Assembly: GCA_964478455.1 (NCBI GenBank)
Contig: CAYZJD010000308.1
Location: forward strand, 1 to 5,758
Source of the DNA: CAYZJD01 sp964478455
GTDB lineage: Bacteria; Acidobacteriota; Terriglobia; Bryobacterales; Bryobacteraceae
Length of the DNA: 5,758 bases
Direction of reading: 5' to 3'
Part shown: piece after piece, positions 1-5,711 of the stretch
Position numbering within the stretch: position 1 is the stretch's first letter
Layout: the number at the start of each line of letters is the position of its first letter
Notes under the pieces: generated by a model
Told to the model about the DNA's origin: nothing
Database searches by the model: none
Seen by the model: only the letters and a program-made list of their open reading frames with translations
Made by a program: the position numbers and the translations under genes

Positions 1-2
1 AG

Positions 3-347
3 GGAATCTGCATCATGGTCGGAGAGCTGACCGGCCGGGGGATGATCGGCATCTTGGCCCGCTTGACCGCAGCGCTTGTCGTGTCGCGGTTCACAAGCCA
101 GAAGCTGGTTCCATTTATGGCGAGGCCGGACAAAGGGGACCTGACACTCATGCGCGATCTAATGAAGGCCGGGAAGGTAAAGCCGGTCATCGACAGGCGT
201 TACAGGTTGAGTGAGGTCTCTGAGGCTATCCGGTATCTGGAAGAGAAACACGCTCGAGGAAAAGTAATAATCACTTTGGAAAACGTCGACAAAGTCCAGC
301 AGGGCGCTGAAAAACAGGGTGACACTCTCGAAAGTCAAAATCGGTGA
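3..347 (+). CDS. Zinc-type (MDR) NAD(P)-dependent alcohol dehydrogenase / quinone oxidoreductase, C-terminal fragment
   Basis: This is the end of a medium-chain dehydrogenase/reductase; the reading frame is open to the left edge (it reads GICIMVGELTG before and across the ATG at 15), so the true start lies outside the window and the ATG at 15 is internal. About 114 residues remain of a family usually about 320-340 long. The recognisable signature is the C-terminal segment GKVKPVIDRRYRLSEVSEAI followed by RYLEEKHARGKVIITLE, which in this family packs against the nucleotide-binding fold and closes the active site. Cofactor-binding and any zinc-ligand residues are upstream and cannot be checked, so substrate and zinc dependence are unknown. 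Relatives normally stop soon after the GKVVI(T) strand; here about 20 extra residues follow (to QGDTLESQNR), and this tail is encoded by one arm of an inverted repeat. The gene converges on the minus-strand FecR gene. Family call is firm; specific enzyme activity is not. Confidence 0.9.
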   Translation, partial: GICIMVGELTGRGMIGILARLTAALVVSRFTSQKLVPFMARPDKGDLTLMRDLMKAGKVKPVIDRRYRLSEVSEAIRYLEEKHARGKVIITLENVDKVQQGAEKQGDTLESQNR

Positions 348-494
348 CAGGCAACGCTCGCGACGCGCGAGGGGCGCAACCCGTTGAAAGAACTGAACGT
401 GCGCTCGGGGCAGCGAAGCCTGCCACCGAATCTTGACCGGCGGCTTCGGACAGCGAAGGGATTGCGTAGCCTGTCACCGTTTTTCAGCACCCTG
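300..494. repeat. Split inverted repeat (dispersed-repeat-like) spanning the dehydrogenase tail and spacer
   Basis: The right arm is one contiguous block, 464-494. Its reverse complement is found on the left in two pieces: 300-315 matches 479-494 at 15 of 16 positions (CAGGGYGCTGAAAAAC), and 342-357 matches 464-479 at 15 of 16 (CGGTGACAGGCWACGC). The left pieces are separated by 26 nt (316-341) that contain another GGTGACA core at 318-324. A direct, degenerate copy of the right core lies at 413-428 (14 of 16 versus 464-479). The left arm overlaps coding sequence and includes the dehydrogenase stop codon (345-347). The arrangement resembles dispersed intergenic palindromic repeats (REP/BIME-like); that assignment is inference, because copies elsewhere in the genome cannot be seen. 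Confidence 0.6.
414..448. repeat. Imperfect hairpin in the convergent spacer
   Basis: The stem is 414-424 paired with 439-448, ten pairs with one bulge, and the loop is 425-438. No T-run follows on either strand, so it is not a canonical terminator. It sits between the two arms of the larger inverted repeat and shares the CAGCGAAG string with 451-458, suggesting it belongs to the same repeat family. Confidence 0.4.
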
Positions 495-530
495 CCACGC
501 AAGGCATTGCATCCGAGCGCGCCCCCGTGG

Positions 531-573
531 CAAAAAAATGGCCCGTCCCCAGCGCATCGGTCGAGGACGGGCC
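531..573 (-). terminator. Rho-independent terminator of the FecR-DUF6600 gene
   Basis: Read on the minus strand, a perfect 9-bp GC-rich stem (GGCCCGTCC at 565-573 pairing with GGACGGGCC at 540-548) with a 16-nt loop is followed, after one base, by seven T residues (A-run 532-538 on the plus strand). It begins 25 bp beyond the stop codon of the 599-2956 gene. On the plus strand no T-run follows the stem, so it should act in one direction only and would not stop read-through from the dehydrogenase. Confidence 0.88.
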
Positions 574-598
574 TGAGGGAAGAAGCTCGTAGGGCAGA

Positions 599-2956
599 CT
601 AGCGGTGGCGACCTCCCCGGTCTCCGCCGGAGACACGGCCACTGCCGCCGTCACCGCGAGGCATGCTACGGCCGCCTCCGCTGTCGCCACGGGGCATGCT
701 GCGGACTTCCCCGCCCCCGTGCGGAGCCTCGAAGCGGCCGCCGCCACGCGATTCAGGTGCGCGGTCCATGCGCGGGGCCTGGTAGCGCGGCGATTCGCGC
801 TCCCGCACCATCGGCGGGCTAATGCGAATGCGGTCCTCGCCGCCGCCTCGCGGTTCCCAGCGCGGTGAATCACTGCGGTCAAAGCGTGGCGATTCATAAC
901 GCGGATACTCGCTGCGACGCTCGTAACGCAGCTCGTCGCGAGGCTCGCTACGCCGCTCAAACACTTCAGGCCTGGACGGCCCGCGATCGGAATCCCGACT
1001 CTCGAAGCGGCGCCAGTCGCCGCCCGGCTCATTGCGGCGGATGTTCCCGTCGCTCCGCGGGGCAGCCTCGACCGGTGCACGCTCGACGCTGCGCTGGCTC
1101 TCTTCACGGCGGATGAGGCCGCCCGGCCGGTCGCGGACCGGCTCGCCGAACCTCCTCCAGCCGCCGCCCTCAGACGGCGCGGTCTCACGGCGCGGCTCGC
1201 CCATGCGTCTCCATCCTTCGCTCTCGCGCGGGCTCTCGGGAAGGGTGCGGACGGCGCCCTCCCGGCCGCGTTCGGTCGCTCGCGGCAGGCCCGCCTCGCC
1301 ACCGGTTCCCGGCCGCGCCACGGGCTCGCCGAATCTCCGCCAGCCGCCTCGGTCCTCCCCGCCGACCCGCGGCAGATTGCCCTCGGCGCCGCGCGCCACA
1401 CCGCCCCTCGGCGACTCCGGCGCGGGCGTCCGAGCGGTGTCGCCCGCCCTCACGCTCGGCTGCTCCGGCGTGCCGCGGGCGATCCGCTCGATGGAGCGCC
1501 GCTGGTCCTCGAAGGGAACCCGCTCAACCCGCGCGGGCTCCCGGCGGCTGTAGAAACGGCCCTCAGGCAGCGAGCGCGGCAGGGTCCCAGCGCGCACTTC
1601 GCGGTCACCCATGCGCAAGCTCTCACGGCCCGGCACGAACGGCAACTGGCCTTTGACGAGGCCAACTCGCTCAATGTCCGTCCGGTTCACGCGCACGAGG
1701 TTGCCCGTACCGCGTCCGAACTCGGAGGCGTTCACGGCCGCGATCGCGTTGCCGACCCGCGCATTCTTGTAGATGTTGGTGATGTTAGTGTTGTTGACGA
1801 TGTTGACGCTGTTGTCGATGTAGGTCGTGCGGTGGTAGCCGCGGTAATGCCCCCAGCCGTACCACGGATGATACGGCTCGTACGGCGCCAGCGGCACCCA
1901 GCCGACGTGACCCCAGTTCAACCCGAAACCAAGGTTGAAGCCGCCATGGCCCCACCCGAAGAACGCCACCAGCGCCGGTCTCCAGTGATGGTGGGTGTAA
2001 TAGCCGCCCGGCCACCAGCACCAGCGATGCCCGTGGTAGAACCAGCGGCCGTAGTGAAACGGCGCCCATCCCCACGGGTCGTAACTCACCCACGACCAGC
2101 CATACCAATCGATCCACGCCCAGCGGCCGTAATGGTAGGGCGCCCAGCCGACAGCTACCCGCGGGGCCCAGATCCAGCCGTATGGGGCGACGTAGTCCCA
2201 ATCGCCGTAGTAATCCAACTCGTCGGCGCCGTACACCGAGCGATGCACGTAGCGGTACGACCGCGTGCGGGCCAGGTACCGGTCGCGGTCCTCGTTCCAA
2301 CGGTCGAAGTTGTCCCAAGCGACCTCGCTCACGATCTGGAACTCAGGGTCCGCCGCAGTGCCGCGCGCGAGCATGGTGCGGCCGGACTTCAGCCGCTCGA
2401 CGCCGCGCGGCGTGTAGATCTCGGCTTCGCCGGAGCGCGCGGTGATCTCGGTCGCGCCGTCCTCGCGCACCGTCACGCGGTAGGCGCCGCGCTTCAAGGG
2501 GCGCACGGAGACGCTCGGCGTGCTGATTTCGACGTCGGCGTTGGAGTCGCGCAGCACGCGCAGTATGACGGTACCCCGCCCCACCTGGAACTGGTATCGC
2601 TCGTGTTCCAGTTCTTTCAACCGGATTTCGGACTGCGCCGCCAGGCGAACCATGTTCGCCCAATCGAACTGAACTTCGGCCCGCGAAGACGGACCGGTAT
2701 GCACGGTGTCCTCGACCACCAGGGGCGCGTTCACCGCCGCCGCCACCCAGTCGCCGGAGTCGCCGCGCCGCACGGAGACGTCACCCTGCACGACGCTGAC
2801 GCGAGCCACGCCGCGGCCCGGCTGATCGTCATCTTCGGCCCAGGCGAATCCCGCCAGGAACAAGCCCAACAGAACCGCTTTAAGCGCCGTCGAACGCACG
2901 GCCGGCCGAACCATCCAACCTCTCTTGCTTCCGAGTTCGTTCGCCTTCGGTTTCAT
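599..2956 (-). CDS. Exported FecR-domain / DUF6600 protein with long Arg/Gly-rich tail
   Basis: 785 residues. Residues 1-40 form an export signal (basic start, hydrophobic core KAVLLGLFLAGF, likely cleavage after AWA at 40). Residues about 48-200 match a FecR-like beta domain (QGDVSVRR, GRGTVILRV, SGEAEIYTPRG). Residues about 212-370 match the DUF6600 pattern: FDRWNEDRDRY, then YGDWDYVAPYGWIWAPRV and two WAP(Y/F)HYGRW motifs; residues 251-370 hold 21 Trp, 13 Tyr and 11 His. An Asn/Ile strip (NSVNIVNNTNITNIYKN, 382-398) follows. Residues about 430-785 are Arg/Gly/Pro/Glu-rich and probably disordered, with repeated W-R-R-(F/M)-G-E-P units and a C-terminal 11-residue tandem repeat. FecR domains are known from iron-signalling anti-sigma regulators, but here there is no anti-sigma helix or transmembrane anchor, so a periplasmic or surface structural/binding role is more likely; true function unknown. 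The start is supported by GGAGG 6 nt upstream; Met15, preceded by GAGG at 4 nt, is an alternative giving a more typical signal length. It has its own terminator and appears monocistronic. Confidence 0.92.
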   Translation of the reverse strand: MKPKANELGSKRGWMVRPAVRSTALKAVLLGLFLAGFAWAEDDDQPGRGVARVSVVQGDVSVRRGDSGDWVAAAVNAPLVVEDTVHTGPSSRAEVQFDWANMVRLAAQSEIRLKELEHERYQFQVGRGTVILRVLRDSNADVEISTPSVSVRPLKRGAYRVTVREDGATEITARSGEAEIYTPRGVERLKSGRTMLARGTAADPEFQIVSEVAWDNFDRWNEDRDRYLARTRSYRYVHRSVYGADELDYYGDWDYVAPYGWIWAPRVAVGWAPYHYGRWAWIDWYGWSWVSYDPWGWAPFHYGRWFYHGHRWCWWPGGYYTHHHWRPALVAFFGWGHGGFNLGFGLNWGHVGWVPLAPYEPYHPWYGWGHYRGYHRTTYIDNSVNIVNNTNITNIYKNARVGNAIAAVNASEFGRGTGNLVRVNRTDIERVGLVKGQLPFVPGRESLRMGDREVRAGTLPRSLPEGRFYSRREPARVERVPFEDQRRSIERIARGTPEQPSVRAGDTARTPAPESPRGGVARGAEGNLPRVGGEDRGGWRRFGEPVARPGTGGEAGLPRATERGREGAVRTLPESPRESEGWRRMGEPRRETAPSEGGGWRRFGEPVRDRPGGLIRREESQRSVERAPVEAAPRSDGNIRRNEPGGDWRRFESRDSDRGPSRPEVFERRSEPRDELRYERRSEYPRYESPRFDRSDSPRWEPRGGGEDRIRISPPMVRERESPRYQAPRMDRAPESRGGGRFEAPHGGGEVRSMPRGDSGGGRSMPRGDGGSGRVSGGDRGGRHR
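638..703 (-). repeat. Tandem 11-codon repeat at the C-terminus of the FecR-DUF6600 protein
   Basis: Two adjacent units encode RSMPRGDSGGG (residues 752-762) and RSMPRGDGGSG (763-773), followed by a decayed Gly/Arg stretch to the end. The units contain an RGD tripeptide twice. This looks like recent in-frame duplication in a low-complexity tail; the RGD is likely a composition effect rather than an adhesion motif. Confidence 0.7.
1004..1345 (-). repeat. Dispersed W-R-R-F-G-E-P coding repeat in the disordered tail
   Basis: The tail has four related units centred on Trp539, Trp582, Trp600 and Trp648: GWRRFGEPV, GWRRMGEP, GWRRFGEPV and a degenerate DWRRF. Spacing between the Trp residues is 43, 18 and 48, so they are interspersed, not tandem. 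They are the only Trp-containing islands in this part of a strongly polar tail, which suggests short binding or stacking motifs kept inside disorder. Confidence 0.65.
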
Positions 2957-2962
2957 GGCAAG

Positions 2963-2967
2963 CCTCC
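2963..2967 (-). promoter_or_regulatory. Shine-Dalgarno site for the FecR-DUF6600 gene
   Basis: On the minus strand GGAGG lies 6 nt before the ATG at 2954-2956, ideal spacing, and it decides between this start and the in-frame Met 14 codons later (CAT at 2912-2914), whose own GAGG sits only 4 nt away. No convincing promoter was found for this gene in the divergent region. Confidence 0.75.
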
Positions 2968-3016
2968 GAAACGCTCACCCATCGTGGGGCAAGTCACGGG
3001 CCAAAGGGCGAAGTCT

Positions 3017-3044
3017 TTGATTTTGCGGCAATTCCAGCTATGAT
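3017..3044 (+). promoter_or_regulatory. Sigma70-like promoter immediately before the YfhO-family gene
   Basis: A -35 hexamer TTGATT (3017-3022) and a -10 hexamer TATGAT (3039-3044) are separated by 16 bp; they match the sigma70 consensus at 4 of 6 and 5 of 6 positions. Transcription would start near 3050-3052, directly at the ATG at 3053, so the transcript would be leaderless or nearly so. Consistent with this, no Shine-Dalgarno sequence precedes that ATG. The -10 lies in a 13-bp near-palindrome (3036-3048, AGCTATGATGGCT, 5 of 6 pairs), a possible operator. Confidence 0.6.
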
Positions 3045-3052
3045 GGCTTTCG

Positions 3053-5317
3053 ATGCCGGTGGCCGAAATCAACCACAGCGGTTGGAATGGGCCGCGCCGG
3101 TGTCTGGCCCACCTGGCAGGACCGGCCATCCTTCTGGCGATCTGCATCGGCTTCTATTGGAAGCTCGTTCTGACCGGTCAGTTCACGTGGCTGGAAAGCC
3201 CTGACATGGCCAACCAGGTTCTGCCATGGTTTCAGTACCAGGCCGGCGAGTGGCACAAGGGCCGGTTTCCACTCTGGGATCCTCACCTGTGGGCCGGACA
3301 GTCCCTCATCGGCCAAGCCCAGCCCGGAACGGCGTACCCGTTGAACTGGATTCTCTTCCTCTTGCCCCTGAAGGATGGCTGGATCCGCCAGTCGTACATG
3401 CACTGGTACTTTGTGGTGATTCACTGGATGGGCGCGGTCTTCTGCTACTGGTTGTGCTGGGACCTGAAGCGGTCGCGAGGGGCATCCATCCTGGCCGGCG
3501 CGGTCTTCGGGCTCGGGGGATACGTGGGGACGACCGACTGGCCGGCGATGCTGAACGGCGCCGTCTGGGCGCCTTTGGTCTTCCTTTTTCTGTTGCGGGC
3601 GCTCCGGGGGGAACGGCCGCTGGCAAGCGCGGCGGCGGCCGGAGCATTTCTGGGCGTGAGCTGGCTGAGCGGCCACCACCAGGTTCCGATTTTCGTCACG
3701 ATTGCGACCGGCGCAGTATGGCTGTACTTCATCCTTCGCGGCGGCGGACCGGACTGGCGGCTTGTCCGGCTGGCAGCGGTTTTCGCAGTCTTCCTCGCTC
3801 TGACGGGGGCGTTTCAGACCCTGCCGGCGTACGAATATGGTCGCCTGGCCAAACGCTGGGTCAGCGCCCAGGAGCCGGTTGGCTGGCAGAATCCTGTTCC
3901 GTACACGGTGCACTCGGAGTACTCCCTGTACCCGATCTCTGTTCTCGGGACGATCTTCCCCGGTATCTACCGCCATGCCGCGCCGTTCGTCGGAGTGACC
4001 GCGCTGGCGGCGGCCATGCTGGGGCTGGGTCTGTGCTGGAAGCAATCCACGGTCCGGCTTTTTTCCACGCTGGCCGCGGGCGGCCTTGTCGTGGCGCTTG
4101 GAAAGAACAGCGTGCTGCACGGGGTGCTCTACGGCGTGGTTCCATTATTTGAAAAAGCCCGGAACCCGTCCATGGCGATCTTCATCTTTCACCTCGGATT
4201 GGTTGTCCTAATTGCTTACGGAATCGATGCTTGTCTCGCCGAGCGAGCCTCGTCTCATCTACGCCGGGCGATGATGTTTCTCGTCAGTCTGGGTGTGTTC
4301 GTCTTCGCCATGCTGGTGGTGCTGGTGCACATTGGGAAGTGGCCCGGGGATGACCGGGCTGCGGTTACTGCCCTAGCGGCGCTGCTGGCGGGACTGCTTC
4401 TGTGGGGCATCCGCGCCGGACACCTGAGCCACCGTGCCGCTGTCACTCTGGCGTTGCTGCTCGTGGTGATCGAGCTGGGAAACAACTCCGGCTACTACTA
4501 TCCGCACAGAGAGGAAAAGAGTCGCACCATTTACTTGAAAAAGATGCGGGAACACGCAGATATTGCGGAATTTCTGCGTCGCGAACCGTTCCCGCTGCGG
4601 ATCGAGGTTCCGGCCAAGGAGATTCCATACAACTTCGGCGACTGGTACGGCATCGACGTGCTGGGCGGCTACCTCGCCAGCCTTCCGGAGAACCTGCTGA
4701 GGCTCCCCTATCACCACCCTCGCGGCCGGTATCTATTTGCGGTCAACTACACGGTGAACCGCGACGGGCCGGGTGCGGGTCAGACGCAGGTTTTCGAGAG
4801 CGCGAGTGGTCTACGGGTCCACAAGAACGTGGACGCCTGGCCGAGGGCCTGGGCGGTGCACGAAGTGAGATCGCTGCGGCAGGAGAGCGAGATCGCGCAG
4901 GTGCTGAACGACGAATCGTTCGACTTTCGCCGGCGCGCGTTTGTGCTCGGCCCCGCGCCGGAACTGGAATCGTGCGAGGGCGAAGACCAAGTGCAAGTGC
5001 TGAGCCGCGAACCGAACCGGGTGGTGATGGAGGCGCGCATGGGCTGTCGCGGCCTGGTGGTGCTGGCGGACAACTACTTTCCCGGCTGGCGGGCAACCGT
5101 GAACGGCCGGGCGGTGAAGGTGTACGAAGCCTACACGGTGATTCGCGGGGTCGTCGTCGAGCGCGGGGTGCACCGCATCGAGATGGTTTACGGCCCGCTC
5201 TCGGTCACTGTTGGGGGACTTCTCACCGCGCTGGGTCTTCTCGGAACCGCCGTGCTCACGTGGCGCAGCAGGCGCGGCGACCAGCGAACATCCGCGTCAC
5301 TCGCGGAGCAAGGCTGA
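3053..5317 (+). CDS. YfhO-family polytopic membrane protein (GT-C-like)
   Basis: 754 residues, within the usual size range of the YfhO family. A first transmembrane helix (about 22-40) is followed by an extracytoplasmic loop with SPDMANQVLPWFQYQ, whose Asp51 is in the place of the acidic residue typical of GT-C enzymes. Further hydrophobic segments lie near 118-136, 146-184, 190-228, 237-252, 311-350, 374-392, 405-427, 436-452 and 461-475. A soluble domain (about 480-712) carries the family's conserved ending DNYFPGWRATVNGRAVKVYE, and a last helix spans about 715-736 before a short basic tail. In Firmicutes, YfhO works with a polyprenyl-phosphate glycosyltransferase to add sugars to teichoic acids outside the membrane; here no partner gene is visible and the acceptor is unknown, so a sugar transfer role is inference. 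The ATG is the first possible start, since TGA at 3041-3043 closes the frame and no GTG or TTG lies between. It has no ribosome binding site and is divergent from the FecR gene. Confidence 0.9.
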   Translation: MPVAEINHSGWNGPRRCLAHLAGPAILLAICIGFYWKLVLTGQFTWLESPDMANQVLPWFQYQAGEWHKGRFPLWDPHLWAGQSLIGQAQPGTAYPLNWILFLLPLKDGWIRQSYMHWYFVVIHWMGAVFCYWLCWDLKRSRGASILAGAVFGLGGYVGTTDWPAMLNGAVWAPLVFLFLLRALRGERPLASAAAAGAFLGVSWLSGHHQVPIFVTIATGAVWLYFILRGGGPDWRLVRLAAVFAVFLALTGAFQTLPAYEYGRLAKRWVSAQEPVGWQNPVPYTVHSEYSLYPISVLGTIFPGIYRHAAPFVGVTALAAAMLGLGLCWKQSTVRLFSTLAAGGLVVALGKNSVLHGVLYGVVPLFEKARNPSMAIFIFHLGLVVLIAYGIDACLAERASSHLRRAMMFLVSLGVFVFAMLVVLVHIGKWPGDDRAAVTALAALLAGLLLWGIRAGHLSHRAAVTLALLLVVIELGNNSGYYYPHREEKSRTIYLKKMREHADIAEFLRREPFPLRIEVPAKEIPYNFGDWYGIDVLGGYLASLPENLLRLPYHHPRGRYLFAVNYTVNRDGPGAGQTQVFESASGLRVHKNVDAWPRAWAVHEVRSLRQESEIAQVLNDESFDFRRRAFVLGPAPELESCEGEDQVQVLSREPNRVVMEARMGCRGLVVLADNYFPGWRATVNGRAVKVYEAYTVIRGVVVERGVHRIEMVYGPLSVTVGGLLTALGLLGTAVLTWRSRRGDQRTSASLAEQG

Positions 5318-5337
5318 GAAGGTGTGAACGAATCGCC
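5317..5337 (+). repeat. Outer inverted repeat, left arm
   Basis: These 21 nt match the reverse complement of 5712-5732 at 19 of 21 positions; the two mismatches are adjacent (5328-5329). Both arms begin AGAAGGTGTGA and end GAATCGCC. The first base is the last base of the YfhO stop codon, so the repeat begins exactly where the gene ends. It may be the end of a larger palindromic unit of 416 bp. Confidence 0.7.
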
Positions 5338-5351
5338 GGTTGAGTCGGCCA

Positions 5352-5371
5352 GGCAGACGGAAGCGTCTGCC
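5352..5371. repeat. Perfect 8-bp hairpin after the YfhO gene
   Basis: GGCAGACG (5352-5359) pairs with CGTCTGCC (5364-5371) around a GAAG loop. It is followed by a second small palindrome at 5384-5395 (GGCAG/CTGCC, 2-nt gap). No T-run follows, so a terminator role is weak; small GC-rich hairpins in this style are typical of dispersed intergenic repeats. Confidence 0.6.
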
Positions 5372-5398
5372 CACCCATCCGCCGGCAGGACTGCCTGT

Positions 5399-5705
5399 GG
5401 GTACCGATACATAGTGAACACTTTGTACCGGGGACATCGTGAACACTTTGCGCCGTGAAGTTGCCGAGAGCGCCATCAGACGGGGCTTTTGGAGAGGGTG
5501 TTTTCCTCTTCTCAGAATCGTCTTCAGCGAACGGCGCGCAGTCTGTCAAGGGCGCGCCTGTCTTTGGCGCGGCGGAGCAGACCCTTGACAGCGAGCACCG
5601 TTCGCTGAACATAAGTCCACAGGAAAAGGCCCTCTGGGCTCCCTTGCAAAAGTGTTCACGATGTGCCCGGTATGAAATGTTCACCATGTGCCCGGTATAT
5701 ACCCC
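5399..5705. mobile_element. MITE-like non-autonomous element with doubled terminal repeats
   Basis: Each end carries two direct copies of a motif built on ACAT(N)GTGAACA(Y)TT, and the two ends are inverted. GTGAACA occurs at 5414-5420 and 5439-5445; its complement TGTTCAC occurs at 5653-5659 and 5678-5684. The period is 25 bp at both ends. The inner copies 5426-5449 and 5649-5672 match at 23 of 24 positions. Further in, 5493-5507 and 5621-5635 are inverted at 13 of 15, and a long hairpin fills the centre. There is no transposase frame, so mobilisation would need an enzyme encoded elsewhere; paired terminal sites of this sort are known for IS21-like transposases, but family assignment is inference. 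CTGCC at 5391-5395 and 5706-5710 could be a 5-bp target duplication, though the sequence is too simple to trust. Exact ends are uncertain by several bases. Confidence 0.6.
5523..5609. repeat. Long central hairpin of the MITE-like element
   Basis: Three perfect stem blocks stack: TTCAGCGAACGG (5523-5534) with 5598-5609, 12 bp; CTGTCAAGGG (5543-5552) with 5582-5591, 10 bp; and CGCGCC (5553-5558) with 5566-5571, 6 bp, closed by a 7-nt loop. Internal loops are 8/6 nt between the first two blocks and a one-sided 10-nt bulge (5572-5581) between the last two. The 87-nt structure has no coding content and no T-run. It could be a structured RNA or a cruciform-forming DNA site, or simply the middle of a palindromic element. 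Confidence 0.7.
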
Positions 5706-5711
5706 CTGCCG

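Larger units (their letters stand above)
348..598. other. Convergent intergenic spacer without a gene
   Basis: This spacer lies between two converging genes. It holds the right arm of the split inverted repeat, a small hairpin at 357-371 (6-bp stem CTCGCG/CGCGAG with a 3-nt loop), a second imperfect hairpin at 414-448 (CGAAGCCTGCC pairing with GGCGGCTTCG, one bulged base), and the terminator at 531-573. The short open frames crossing it have low-complexity Arg/Ser/Pro composition and no visible ribosome binding site. I see no coding gene, tRNA or other RNA gene here. Confidence 0.7.

Noticed and set aside
484..1401. 305-codon minus-strand frame overlapping the FecR-DUF6600 tail
   Set aside because: Ala/Arg/Ser-rich shadow of the low-complexity tail in another frame, running through the terminator hairpin.
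758..3000. RGD tripeptides and FecR domain taken as evidence of adhesion or iron signalling
   Set aside because: The RGD occurs in an Arg/Gly/Asp-rich repeat where chance is likely, and no sigma factor or TonB receptor gene is nearby to support iron signalling.
1832..3043. 403-codon open frame on the plus strand, antisense to the FecR-DUF6600 gene
   Set aside because: It mirrors the third-position GC bias of the real gene, lacks a ribosome binding site and any family motif, while the minus-strand product has a signal peptide and recognisable domains.
3040..3045. ATGATG just upstream as an alternative start of the YfhO gene
   Set aside because: It is in a different frame; the YfhO frame is closed by TGA at 3041-3043. 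These bases fit the -10 box better.
3038..4120. 360-codon minus-strand frame antisense to the YfhO gene
   Set aside because: Hydrophilic Arg/Gln/Pro-rich composition with no motif; a typical antisense shadow of a high-GC membrane protein gene.
3226..4152. 308-codon plus-strand frame inside the YfhO gene
   Set aside because: Overlaps a well supported gene in another frame and has an Arg/Gly-rich composition without motif.
5352..5371. Hairpin as an intrinsic terminator of the YfhO gene
   Set aside because: The stem is good but no T-run follows on the plus strand; kept only as a repeat hairpin.
5585..5613. Outward promoter starting at TTGACA in the central hairpin
   Set aside because: The TTGACA is part of the stem, and at 17-bp spacing the -10 candidate (AACATA) fits poorly; the mirrored TTGACA on the minus strand also lacks a -10.
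5256..5687. 143-codon minus-strand frame across the palindromic region
   Set aside because: It crosses all inverted repeats and the 3' end of the YfhO gene, shows no start signal and no recognisable transposase motif.
5402..5697. CRISPR-like reading of the 25-bp-spaced repeated motif
   Set aside because: Only two direct copies per side, inverted between sides, with no spacer/repeat regularity and no cas gene.
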